A DNA stretch of 64,000 nucleotides, taken from Neospora caninum Liverpool. Its lineage: Eukaryota > Apicomplexa > Conoidasida > Eucoccidiorida > Sarcocystidae. The stretch spans positions 4,550,710 through 4,614,709 of the forward strand of contig NC_018398.1 of assembly GCF_000208865.1 (NCBI RefSeq). The letters are read 5' to 3'. Below, piece after piece: positions 24,574 to 36,687 of the stretch. Both the position numbers and the translations under genes were made by a program. Within the stretch, counting starts at the first letter, position 1; every line of letters begins with the position of its first letter. The notes below the pieces were generated by a model. That model was not told where the DNA came from and ran no database searches. It saw only the letters and a list, made by a program, of their open reading frames with translations.

Positions 24574-27500
24574 CTGCAAACACGCCATGAAGAACAAAGT
24601 GTTGAAGCTCCATGTTTGGCAGAAGGGGTGACTGTAGCTGAAACCAAGATAGCTTGACGTTTGACACCACCCTCAGGTTCCGTTTCAAAGGTTCAACCTG
24701 GATCCCCGGCATGTTTACGACGCTGTACCTACTTGAGCTTTGCGTTTTCCAACAGGAACCTGTCCAAAGCCTCTTCCAACGCTGTCACCTTGGTCTTGGC
24801 TTCAGCCAGTTCCTCACGAGTTCCCGAAAGATCAGTCACCGCACCCGCGTTCTGCAACGGAGGACAAGGCAAGGGATCAAAGATATCTGAAGCAGTCGAT
24901 GGCCCGTGCCACAAGCCCCCCGTAGTCGTGCAGTGCTGACGCCTGCTCGCTCGAATCACTTGTACCGGATTGCGATCTGCCGAAAACTGTTTTATTAGGA
25001 TTGTGGGCAGTGTCATTAACACTATGATGCGTCTAGACCAAGATCTACCGGAGGTACCGCCATCCGCGATTAGCGAAATCAGACAATCCGCATGCTCGCC
25101 TGACATGCTCGGATGCGGCTTGTACGTTCCTGCACATGTGGGCGGGCGCCCAGAACCAAAAGTCTACCGGATGTATGCTAAGCTGTAGGGAGGCAACCCA
25201 GCATTGCTGTTCATTTGAATGATTCCTCGCTCTGTGGTCGATGCTGGTGCATTCTCACATCCGTCACGGTCCCTCGCCATGAAAGCTTCCGCACTTCAGA
25301 TTTGGTTTCCACAGCACTTGCGTCTTTCTTGCAGTTGCAAGGCAGTTGGGACACGTGATGCACCTACCTCTCTCAGTTTTCTCCGAAGTTGTCTGACTTC
25401 CGTTTCAGTCTGTTCCTTTTCTCCTTTTAGCCTTTGCAGCATTGCGTCACTCTCCTCCTAAGCACCAGACCGAAGAGGAAACTCAGAACGTGATACATGA
25501 AATTCAGGAAAAAAACGTAGTACACGGCAAACCTAGCGACCTCATCAGCTCCACAAAACGCTAGGATTCTTGCGTAGTTGTGACCCACTTGCATGTGCTC
25601 CATGACCTTGTTAAGACTTTCGACCGTTCGACGCGCTTCGTTCAACTCCGCCTCAATAGCATCCCGTTCAGCGTGAGACTGAATCAACTCTAGTTCTGAA
25701 TGAAAAACCATCGTACACGGCACCAACGAACCCGTAACCTTGAGAATGTGACTGCAACTTTCCTAACGGCGCGGCGCCTAGCTGCGCATCTCCTGTGGCG
25801 ATACGAACGCTTCTCCGACCAAAACAACGGTCCGGAATGCCTGATACTTGGAGAACACACCTGATTGATTCTGAACGCTCTGCAGATTGCTTAGCCGCGC
25901 AAGTTCGCTTTTAGACAAAGTCAGCTCCTTTTCCAAAGCCTCGACCTTCTGTAGGCATGACACAAGGCGCACGAAACGGAACCCAGCGCCGTGCAAAGGG
26001 CTCGTTGCGCCGTTCCCTCGCGGCTGTCCTTGCACCACTTGAGTCGCGATGGGACTACGAGGAGGCAGGACGACGCCTTTGCTGCCCGGATGGCCAGTCC
26101 AACGAGCGTCGACGGGTCCGGTACAAAGGCGGCAGCCACCACCGGGGATATCCATCTCACGTGCGGTATTTGACGGTAAATTTTACGCTGCCTTACCATT
26201 GCGTGTGACCTGTGTTCGGCGAGCTCCGCCGATGCGGCTTGCAAGGACTGCGACACGTCCGCGTGCGCTCGCTGAGTAGACGAAAAGTGACACACCTTAA
26301 CGACACGATGACTTTCAGGACTTGCATGCGCTGACGCCAATTGCCTCCACCCTTTCCCCGGAAAGATCAAACCGATCCGGCGGGGTGTCTGAGGCTGCGC
26401 TTTCTCGTTGGACGCACCTGCCAAGCCTTGACCTGGAGAAGAAGGTCCCGATTTTCGCATTCGAGTTGCTGTGACCGAGCAACCACGGGGTCGCCTGGCC
26501 TCTCTGTTTCGTCACTCTGTGCGGCCTTTCGATTGGCAGTTTGAAGCCTCTCGTACTGCTGGAGCAACGAATCGTACTGCTGCCTGTGAAGAGACGTACA
26601 CTTTGCAAGCAGTGGCAATTGATCCGAGGCTATAGTACGTAGATATAAAACAAAATCAGCGAGGCCCCTTTTCAAACAACGCCAGCTTCCATCTGCGGAT
26701 ATTTGCCTCTACGCAATCGTTATTTAAGTCTGGGCAGTTCACGGCTGCGTCAGTTTGGCAGCGCGATTGGCCCTCCGGAGAACCCGTCGCGGTGCTGGCC
26801 GCCAAGGTGTCGACACACGGCACGTAATCGCGCGAGACGCGTAAATACTGAATTCAGTCCAAAACGGAAACAAGAGCAGACCTTAGCATCCTTGTGCCCC
26901 GCGACGGTCACGTGATGGAGCTACAAGACTCCAGACCAAACTTTGGCAGCCGAGTGCATCATTCCACCGACTGATAGCGGGTGTGGGGTACCTGACGGAA
27001 CGAAGAGCTTCGTTCATGTGCTGCTGGACTTGGGCCTGTCGCTCTGCCTCCTGGTCTTCAGCCTGCGTATAGCGAACCCGCGCAGAGGGAAGAGCATCTG
27101 ACGCGCTTTTTGGCGAATCTCGCACGTGCGCCTACGGCTTCTGACTTCAGCCAGGGAAGTGTGACGCCGCACGCCACCCGCGGGAGTGGTTGCTCGGCGA
27201 TTCCTGTGAAGACACCGGAATTTTTGAGACACCCGAGCAACTCTCTCCACGGACCCGCGCTGCGACTGCACGACACATTCGGGTGACCTCTCCCCTTGAA
27301 ATATCTGTAGCCGCGGGACGCGAGTGAAGGCCACCAAGGCCCGCAGTCCCAGGCTTTTCCTAGGAAGTGTGGCGCTCTCTCTCCCGCACCTTCTTGGCGG
27401 CCTCAGTGGTTTGGTTCACTTGGTGCTCGAAAGCCTCTTTGACGTTCCGCAGCTCGTCCTCGAGTTCGTGGATCCGGCGCTCCTGCAAAGAAATCCGATG

Positions 27501-30500
27501 CTGGAGTAGCTGGCGAAGGCGCACCTCGTCTTGCAATTGCTTCTCAGCCACGATGTCACCCGGCACTGGTCCATCATTGTCGCATGCTGAGATGCAAATG
27601 CAGAGCACACACGCGGAGGTCGAAGCAGCGTTCATCTCACCGAGAAACAGCCAGCGCTGTCGAAGGAGTGTGGGCCACACAAAGCGCCGGAAAAATGCGA
27701 GCGACGGAGAGTAGCAGATGGAAAATTTGGAGGAGTCCGGAGTTGACCTTCGAACCTGAAGCCCTTCGGGACAACGTCACTTCCATTTGAAGACGATAAA
27801 GGCGAGCAGCGTAGGCCACTGCTCACTTGCGCTTTCCTGCATGCGCTGTGCGCAACGGTTTCTGACGCACCTGCGGCACCGGCAGCCCCCCGGTCGTCGG
27901 CGACTGCAGAACCAGCTGCTTCCCCGGAGCCTCGAATGGAACACTGTCGAGACAAAAAGAGTCGTCTGTGTCTTTTTTCTAGGGACGCCGTCCTTCCCTC
28001 CTCGCCAGACACCGCAGGAGCTGAATCGTTCTCGGCGGAGAGGCAGTGAAGACACTCGAGGAGTCGGGCGGAGAGCGCGAACCAATCGAGAATGGGCGAC
28101 GAATTCTCAGCCGAAGGCACCGCGCGAGAGGCCGCAGCGGCTGCCTCGCTCTCTAGCCACTCCAGTTGACTGGGAGGCAGGCACGGCGCCAAGGTTGCAG
28201 ACGCAGCTCGTTGAAACGCCGGCGACGCTGGAAAGACGGAGACAGAGAAACGATTCATGCTTGCTGAGAAGGAAGAAACGTCGAAACCGTTTCGAGGGTG
28301 ATGACCCGACACATCCGCAGCCTAGACGGGTCAGACGGCCAGCGGTCTCCCGGTCGCGAAACGTCTCGTTTTCCTTTCCCAGCACTCCTCGCTGCTCCCA
28401 CGTGTGAACAGATCTCTATATGTTTATATATACGCGCTTATATGCAGATTTGCAGATAAATCCGTGCATGCGTCACAGGTGTACATGCATATGGGTGGGT
28501 CTTTGTGGGTCACCTAGGAACGGAGTCCTTTGTTTCTGGCTTTTTGTGCCGGCACTGGCGTGGCGTTCTTACCGACGAGGTTCGTCCACTCACTGAGGAG
28601 CCACTCAGCTCGTCCCCTTGCCCTCTCCGTACAGCAGCAGGCGGCATCGAGTTGCATGAGCGCCTCTTGGGCGTCTCGGCCGAAGTCCCCGCATTCCTCT
28701 TCCCCATCGACAAAGGGAGTGCCCGAGCCGTTTCCTTCCGGCTCCGAACTCGCGTGGCTGTCCTCCGCTCCTGCATCGGGCCCTTTCAGACCGGGGAGAG
28801 ATGCACTGCTGGCGCTTCCCGCCTCCACGCCACGCGAGCTTTTCCTCGACAGATCGAACCGTTTCGAGACCCGTGAGGCTCCAGGGAATGCAGGCAACCC
28901 GCTGTCAGCGTCTGATCCACACAGTGCGTGCAACAGTTTGCGAACTGGGGCACGCAAGTCGCTGAGAGGGATGAGAGGACTCCCTGCGAGGGAAGCCGTC
29001 TCGAACAGATCGCTGTCTGGCGGCGGAAACGCCGCTGCGGCGGCGTCACGAGGAGTGGAGATGGAAGAAGGTCCACCCCGTGGCCCACGGAGAAGGCGGC
29101 ACTGGTTGCGCAAATCCACAATCAGTTGGGTGTGTTCTGCGGTCTCCTTCTCTGTTGACAACACACAACGACAGACTGGGCCGAGAAGCGTCAGCCGGCC
29201 TCAGCGTGGCAACCGGCGCTTCCTGTCGGCAAAACAGCGCCCCAAATCCCGAGCCATGCTTCGGCGCAGAAACCCGCGCCTCAGTAGGGTAGGGGCCCGG
29301 AAACCGACGGGTGAAGGAGTTGATGAGCAACGGACCAGCGGCTCTCAAACACCATTTGCTTTCTCGTTTCCACGCGCAGATGCGTATGGCTGCCTGGGAG
29401 CGCGTCCCGCGGCGGGTTCAGAAAGAAACGTTTAAATAGGGAAGGAGGGATCTCACAAGAGGGACGGAGGGTCTCACGGGATCCACCTCCTCGAGAAGAA
29501 AAGTGAACGATTCGTCCTCTGAAGGGAACAAGCGCCTCATACTGCCATAGTTAGTCAACAGAGAACCTTCTAAACAGAGGCTCTCAGAACGGGTCCAACC
29601 CCCAGCATGGCACACTTGCCGACGAAAAAGGTAAAGAGGAACACCCACATCCCGTATCTCTGTAAGTTGCTAACCGCACATAGATTTGTTTCTCGTTGAA
29701 CTAATAGCTTGGCGGTGCCGCGAAAGTGGTCGCACACAAAGGAAGCGAAAGAGAGGGTAAGAGATCGATGGGTTGTCGTACCCCGACGTAGGCACCGACT
29801 GCAGCTGATCCCTGTTTGTCGGTCTTACCTGCCTGCTGAAGACGTCGTTCGACAAAGAGACGCCTCTGTTCCTCCTGATGGAGACGCAGCTTCAAAGTTT
29901 TGACACTGTCTTCTGTTTGAGACGCGGGGCAATGCTGTTCTGTAGAGTGGTCCGCCTGCAACCAGTCAGGGGAAAGACAACCACGCTGGGTCAGGGTACT
30001 TGAAACGAACAGTGGACAAGTTGCGAGTGTCTAGCGGCGACAGAAGACTGTCCAGCGCGCCTGGCAGCAAAAAAAGACGAGCAACACCGGATCCAGAAAC
30101 TACCGAGGCGTCAAGCAAGAAAACCGTAGTACTACCAAGCCTCTTCTTCCAAATAGAATTCATGGGAAACCTACACGCAGACACGGATTAATTATGTCCC
30201 TCTGCGCATCTAAGGTAATACTCGGAACTACAGAATGAATGGAACAGACTCTAAAAAGCGAGCATCCCAGCATGCCCACGGCATCGCCAACGCCTTTCAC
30301 ATACTGACTGTCGAAAATACACGTATAAGCGCCTGCATACGTGGACACGTTCCCATAAGAGAGACGTGTATATGGCATGCACACGCGTACATGTACATAC
30401 GCTGATGTACAGGGATATGGTTCGGGCACAAGAGGAAAGATGCATGCCAGCGTCATGGATGGAACCCTTCCTTCTCTCGGTTCAATCCAGGGAAAGAGCG

Positions 30501-31167
30501 CTCACTGAGAGCTAAAAGTTATTGAGTGTTTCCTCGTGAAGCCAAACCGCAAACAAAGTTTCCGATATGCTAGTGCCTTGCAGGCTGTCATTCGAAGATG
30601 AAATGGACTAACATGTTGATCGTCCACGCTGCCTTCCCCCAGCAGTTCCTCTTCTCCCTCTTCTTCTTCATCGTCCTCTTCGTCCTCCGAGAGAAGAACC
30701 TGAAAATGCACATGTCGGCGGCATACACGACGGCGAGTTGCAGTCCGCACACCAGATGCGCACGAGTATCCGTGTGAAGTCTATGCTCTTGATAAGTGCA
30801 CGTGAACGCCGAGAAGAGTTGGGCGGGTACTCTTGTTCTTTATTACTGATAAACGAAGCTTCGTCTCCGACTGGAGACAGCACTATCTTCACGGTAACCC
30901 AGATCCTCTCCGCAGGCGTCAATGAAGACGCTGAGCGCGTTGCGCACATGGAAGCGGAACAGATCTCTGAAGGAGCTCGCCATGATGGCGTCGGAATTCG
31001 CCTTAACGGTTCCTTCTCCAGTGGACGCTAGGGGACAGTGTCGCTGAATCAACGAGCTCGGTGACAGGAGACTTTTCGTGCTACTACTCGGTTTGGGAGG
31101 CAGTGGACCACCTTACCGCGTTGAACTCCTGGACTGCCCCGCGGAATGCCGACCAAGCATTCTTCAT
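23858..31167 (-). CDS. Coiled-coil golgin with GRAB-like (GRIP-related Arf-binding) C-terminus, 17 exons
   Basis: The spliced frame gives 821 residues, and all 17 exons join in phase (2466 nt). Exons in order: 31167-31117, 30699-30613, 29955-29829, 29151-28573, 28227-27871, 27818-27756, 27586-27390, 27062-26992, 26583-26418, 26271-26197, 25948-25861, 25695-25589, 25457-25368, 24851-24733, 24573-24462, 24170-24048, 23911-23858. Residues 1-17 (MKNAWSAFRGAVQEFNA) look amphipathic. Residues 18-46 are strongly acidic. Residues 89-400 are Ser/Pro/Ala-rich with little regularity, and about 410-745 are coiled coil in small exons. The end carries YYVDRRLISEMIAKHQALE, RRRDEVFLLICDVLQLSEE and SERFVEFLNEE. 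These match the order of motifs in the C-terminal Arf1-binding domain of Rud3/GMAP-210 and plant golgin candidates (VDRRLV, then R-x-E-V-L-x-L-I, then a W/F-x-x-F-L end). The likely role is tethering at the cis-Golgi. The domain call rests on memory of the motif, not on a search. Intron 27870-27819 is only about 52 bases. Confidence 0.8.
31118..31167 (-). other. Short first coding exon of the golgin (17 codons, ends 31117)
   Basis: ATG at 31167, then 17 codons to a GTAAGG donor; the next coding exon (30699) starts in phase 0. Hydrophobic residues W5, F8, V12 and F15 alternate with polar ones as in an amphipathic helix, similar in style to the N-termini of plant golgin candidates. An alternative first exon from an ATG at 30983 (MASSFRDLFRFH) was considered and dropped because no donor in phase 0 follows it. 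Confidence 0.6.
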
Positions 31168-32896
31168 CTTTGATAAACAGGCAACGGCGGTAAAGAGAGA
31201 AACAGGGGAACGAGAACAGCGCCTTGTCAGCCGCCTCTAGAGTACCCTGACTGACCCCTGAGACCTACACGGGTAGCGGGGGCCCTCGGATATATGGCTA
31301 ATCCTCTTTACACAGGAAGGCTGCGAACAGAGATGGTGACAGGAAGGCAAAAGAAGACTACGGAGGCGTGCATACGCGCAGAAATGCTGGCTACACAGAG
31401 AGCTCTGTAGTTGGGCGTTGCCGAGGTTCGAGGCCGAAGAGGGGGGTGGTTCACACGCGGTCACAACTTCGGCTGGGAGCAAGCTACAGCACAGGGCATG
31501 ACAGGGAATTTCCTTGCAGGAAGCGCTATGCAATCGTACACGTTGGAGACAGGGTTTTTCTGAGACAGAAATAACTTACGCATATACCGAAAGGCGTTCC
31601 AATCTCTAAAGGACGCCCGACGCCAGGCTGCACGACAAGCCTGGCTGTGGTTCGATGCGCATGTGTGCTCCTAATGGGTCACTTCGGAAACGCTGGGTAC
31701 CTAGTCCATAGAATGACACAATCACCAATCGTATTCTTCCTAATGGATTTTTGATTCAGTCTTCAGTTGTGGAATGGTTTCTATTTCTTCATATCTAGAC
31801 AACAAAGGCAAAGAAGTGCAAATATAATCGTCAGGTCGTGTTCACCGGACGCGCGCTCGAGGCGCCTTGCATGCGACGTTTTTTCCCGCGAAATATATTT
31901 CTTTTTTATCTGTTTCACCACCTGCCTAATAAATGTAGAAGCCTGAAGAAAAACCAGTACTTAGAACCGCTGTGGTGGTGAAGACGCTGCTTGAGGAGAC
32001 TGTCGTTTGCCAAATAGGCTACTACTTAGCCTACGGCAAGGTACCTCACAGAAAGCGACTTACTTGAGATATACGGTACCATGCGCACAGAGCATGGCCA
32101 CTAGAGAATACTGTTTAGTTGCCTGTAGATATTCAAACTTCAGTGACTCAATGCTTTCTATACGCGGAATGCACAGTGTCTGTCCCGTATTTCCACAGCC
32201 ACAAAAGTGTAGAAACAGGGTTCCCTCGTTGAACTAAGCTGTTTGACTCGTGCCGTGTCCCTGGCATATTCTGACCAGTGTACCCTTTGTTATCATAACC
32301 CTGTGTGCGGTAACCGACGAGAAAGGCCATAAATCCCCGTCCTTACGTACGTTCCAGCATCAACATTCTGACAGTTTGGATTCTCCAGCCGAAAACGCAT
32401 GTGGCCGCCTGATATCCAGAGCTGCCCGGCGCTGGACACACTAGGCATGGCCACACTCGACTTGTGCGACTGTTGCATTAGAATGCACGCCCAGTGCAGA
32501 GTGTAAAAAGTTTATCTACTAGAGGCCCAGCACGAAGCACCGCCAAACAGACGTAATTTTCGGAGACGGCCGCTTGGTGTTAACAGGTCACATTTTGAGG
32601 AGTCCCTTGGAGAGGATGCATGGACTTGTTTGGTCACTGCATTCGAAGTTGTCTCGACAGGCTTGATGAAGGCGGTTCGCACAAACAACCAAACGTTTTC
32701 TTCTGTGTCTGAAGGCCGCATCGTGTGCGACGAGAAGATCGGAACACAAAACAGATTCGGACGACCATCACTAACCCCGGATGCAAGACTTATTCACAGG
32801 CGCAAGAAGAATAAGAACGGTGACGGATATTTGCAGGGCGCATTAGATCCGACTTCACACATAACATAGACTACTAGGTGCCGCCCGTTCTTCCTG
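31168..32896. other. Spacer between golgin start and C2-gene stop
   Basis: About 1.7 kb between two genes transcribed in the same direction (minus). It should hold the golgin promoter and the 3' untranslated region of the C2 gene. No supported frame, repeat or RNA gene was seen. Confidence 0.6.
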
Positions 32897-35800
32897 CTAC
32901 TTTGCGTTGAGGTTGGCGACAAGCTCTTTCAGAGCTAGGTCTTTGTTATTGTTGTGGGCGATCAGCGCTCTGAAAAGTATACATACAAAAGAAAAGCAGG
33001 GCAGTCAGAAATGCAACCGGTACACAACGTATACTCTCGATATGTCCGACCGAACAGCTTCCATTGAAGAGGGCGGTTAAGCAACTGGCAACTGGATTCG
33101 TGTCCCGAGAATCATCTCAAAGAAGTACCTTGCCAAACCTGCCTCACCAAACCGGCTTTTGAAATACGCCACTCGAATAGCCTCTGGTGCCTAAACAGCT
33201 GGTAGATGCATTCAGTGCGCACTATTACGATTTGCCGAGCACGTCACCATATTCGAGGGCTTCCTACTTGGCTATTTCCCCGTAGGTGGCTGACGGGACA
33301 ATGTCCTTGATTTCCATGATGAGGACGGATTCGGCTGTCATCGTTTCCGGTCGGTCCTTCTTCCTCTTCTCTGTCTTCTTTGCATCTGCGCAAGAAAAAA
33401 CAGGCAGCCGCTGGTAGCATGCGTCGCCCGGCGTCAAGTCAGGGCCAGGTAGCTGGTGACCTTTCGCTCTAGAGCTGCATTCGTCCTCCCAGCGAATGAG
33501 TGCCGTCAAATCGTCTGGCGCAAGACGGTATTGCTTCGTGAAAAAAGAAATGCGCCGGTTTCTTCCGCGTTCCTTACCATCCTCTGATGACGAACCGCCA
33601 TTGCTGGAGTTGCTGTCTGAGCTCTTTTCAATACTGTGCCCCATGTGCGTGCCTTCTGGTCTATCCGCGACAGGGTGAGTCCCCATGAAAACTTGCGGCG
33701 ATGGATATACACAAGTAACCGGCGACTGAGGTACACTTGTGTAGGGCCCAGGCGGGGGGCCTTGCCCAGGCGCTTGCCACAGCCAACTTGGAGCGCCGCC
33801 ATGAGGCGGTGGAGCAGTCACGCATCCTGGGAAAGGGCCAGGTTGAGGCGGATACGGTGGCGGTGGACCACTGCTCTGAACTGGATATTGCGGGTAAGGC
33901 GCATTCGGGGGCGGGGGATTCATAGGGTAGCTGTAAGGGGGTGGAGGGACGGGCACGGATCCGACAGGTGGATGGTTTGCCGTAAGGAGAAGCCGGCCTT
34001 GAGCCGCCGCTTTCGCTTGTTCGGCCGTCAGGACGACAACCTTCTGTGGTCCACCTCCACTCGAGGGCTTCGCCTCGCTATGAGGCGGCAGCAACCGAAG
34101 TTCGATCTGAAGGGCGCCACCTATCTTCGCCAGGGCAGCATCTTCGAGGGGGTAATATTTGTCCTCAACTTTGTTCTCCTACGTTTCACATCCACGTTTC
34201 ATCTCACACGAGACTTCGTGACTTCTATATTGTGGTGTAAATTGGGACATCCAGTGGTCCCCCCAGTTTCAGGTGAATTTTTCTCTTGCTAGATGGCTGG
34301 TGCGGGTCGAGTCGGGAGATATTAATGAGGGTATAGTGCGCAGACATGCATACCCATTTTTCTCGTGGTGCTTTTTTCTTGAAGATCTGCATATATATAT
34401 ATATATATACTCTACAGAGATTGGTTACATGATACATTCGTAGATGAGGTTCACGATATACAGTTGCCTTGTTATAATAGCGCAAACTTGCGGACCTATT
34501 GAAGCGCATTACTAATACTATAGATCCACATGCTTTGTACGACGATAGAGTATGCTGGGCGTCAACGGCTGATGCCTAGCGCACAGCTCGGAATTGCCTC
34601 CCTGCAAATTCCCGCATCCACTGAACACTGTGTTAGTCTCTTCAAACAGCTAAAAAGCCGATTTGGAATACCCGTCTAGCTCACCAGGCTTTTCAACGTC
34701 ATCTACGTAAACTAGAAACAGACACTCGCACGATACATCGTGACAGAAATAACCTTCCTTTAACAGTATCCCTTGTGCGCTCTTTGTTCAGATGGTACCG
34801 TCCGAACACAGTTACCTACCTCAAGAGTTTGAAGATTTACCGTGACAGATCCCATTTTCTTGTCTTTCAACAAAATGTTTGCATCCCACACCTCGAACGT
34901 CAATGTGTGCGGCCCGAATTCCTTCTGTAAAGGAGAATGGAGAAACTGGCGAAACTGATGCGTACAACCCCAAAACGAGGATGAAAGTTCAACTGATTTT
35001 TCTGCCTGATCATCCTTATGCCCACATCTTGACTCTCACTTTTGATTCAGACTTGTTGTCGTATTCTGAACTCAAACCCAAGGAGATGAGGGTACTTTCC
35101 TAACGAGTATCACGTTACCCGGTAACTTAGCTAAACGCACATGTCTACACGCCACCAATGTACAAGGCCGAGTTGTGCTTCCTGGGAAATTGCTTTTCTT
35201 CTCTCGACGGGGTTCGACCTGGAGCACTTAGGTGCAGCCTGTGTCAGATGACCAGACGGCTCCCTTTGATTGACTTACGTCATACACAAACGTGAACTGC
35301 TGGTTCCACACCGGATTCACCGTTTTCTTTGCCGTTTCTGTACGATATTGAATGCCTCTGTACTCAAACTGAGAAGCCGCAGAAATAATAGACATGAAGG
35401 GGACGCCGCAGTGAAGAACGTTGAAAATTTAACTGAGGCGCGCACCTTCATACGGGCTTCTGATATTCCGCAGTCATCCTGAGGAATCTTTCCGCATTAC
35501 TTCCAGTTTCCCGTCAGTACGATCGCGGGTTATACCGCGCTCGCTTTTGTGTCTGAATCTACTCCTGCTAAAACGATAGGTGCCTAGGAAATGGCGATAA
35601 AAGGTAGATTACATTACCGACTACCAGGCGTTTGACAAGGCAACCTATCGACTTGTGTCCCACTGCCCCTGCATAACAAATGCCGTATCGCTTCTCTCGT
35701 TCTTGTAGTCGACAGACAGTACCCTCTTATTTCCAATCCCATACCAGGTTGTGCCACACTACCTGCGCATTCACTGCGTCTCGAAGCCTGAGAGGTGCCG

Positions 35801-36041
35801 ATGTTAAACGAAGGGAGCGTCACGCGCCGGTTCAGTGAAAACGGGGCAAGTCTCAAAGGGCACCGACATCACACATGCCTATGGTCCGCGTTGTTTCCCT
35901 AGTTTACTTCATTTATCGAGATATTTGGTACGCGCGTGGCTCCCGCCTCACTCTGATGTACGGATCGGAGGTTTTGCCAGAATCCATGGCTGGCAGGTCC
36001 ACTCCACGGCGAACGACAACTTGAACTCGAGGAAGCGACAT
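32897..36041 (-). CDS. C2-domain protein with proline-rich middle region, 7 exons (one junction unresolved)
   Basis: Exons: 36041-35952, 35368-35279, 34924-34820, 34178-33578, 33385-33268, 33190-33129, 32969-32897; about 379 residues. Residues 1 to about 130 form one C2 domain, a Ca2+/phospholipid-binding beta-sandwich. GVDLPAMDSGKTSDPYIR carries the first Ca2+-loop aspartates D20 and D26, KKTVNPVWNQQFTF is the classic fourth-strand block, and FEVWDANILLKDKKMG is loop 3 with D74 and D81, while the middle Asp of the usual D-x-D is Asn (N76). Residues about 150-240 are rich in Pro, Tyr and Gly (PPPPYSYP, PPPPYPPQPGP). A Ser-rich acidic patch and a Lys-rich stretch follow. The end (EAIRVAYFKSRFGEAGLA, NNNKDLALKELVANL) is helical. 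The junction 33268/33190 is out of phase by one base; see findings. The role is unknown; a membrane-recruited scaffold is plausible. Confidence 0.75.
34391..34409 (+). repeat. Short AT microsatellite in C2-gene intron
   Basis: Nineteen bases of alternating A and T inside intron 34819-34179 (minus-strand gene). Confidence 0.75.
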
Positions 36042-36666
36042 GATGCTCTAAATGGAAAGCTGGCCAAGGCGATGCTAATTAGCCATTCAGAAGCATTTGT
36101 ATCCTGAGGGATTGACAGACTAGACGAAGCTCTTCAGAAGCGGAGCTGAGAGACAGACACACCGAGTCCGCCAAAGAGGCAGGAAGGCAAGAAGAGAGAA
36201 CGGCGGCCATGGAATTGCCGCCAGTATGTCGTTGCGGGGTGCGCCGGCCAATCGATGGATGACCGGTATTTTTTCCAGTGAGACGACCCGGCAGAAGCTG
36301 AAAGCCACAACCTGTGTCCGTGCTTTCAGAAAAGATGAAAAAATGCTCTTGATCCCCGCACTATTTTAGCAGTGGATAAATCGAACTCCTTAAGACAAAA
36401 GGGACACTTGTCCCTCGAGAGTGCCCCGAAAATGGTCCACATATCAGCAAATGAGCGGACCACTCGCTCACAGGAATTCAGTCCGTTGGAGGAACTCGAA
36501 AATAGCGAACAGCTATCCAGTTGTAGATTCGAATCCCTGGAGCTTACTCGCAGAATCTGAGCATCTTGCTAGAAAGAAGCGGGGAGACGGTGAGAGGGGA
36601 GAGCATCAGCGGTTCCGTTCAACTCAACGGTTGCTCGAAGAAACATAGAGACGATAACGTTGAAAA

Positions 36667-36687
36667 CCCCGCCCCGCCCCGCCCCGC
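36667..36687 (+). repeat. CCCCG pentanucleotide tandem (4 units)
   Basis: Four CCCCG units in a row, an unusually C-rich patch in an otherwise A/T-leaning spacer about 630 bases upstream of the C2-gene start. The complementary strand is a run of GGGG groups and could form a G-quadruplex. Confidence 0.8.

Noticed and set aside
30840..30983. Alternative golgin first exon starting MASSFRDLFRFH
   Set aside because: No GT donor in phase 0 follows it, while the 31167 exon joins the next exon perfectly.
31425..31435. GGTTCGAGGCC, a second B-box-like word
   Set aside because: The flanking bases cannot form the T-stem (only two of five pairs) and no acceptor stem is present.
36525..36541. AGATTCGAATCCCTGG, resembling a tRNA T-arm
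   Set aside because: The invariant G53-C61 pair is missing and no D-arm or anticodon arm fits upstream.
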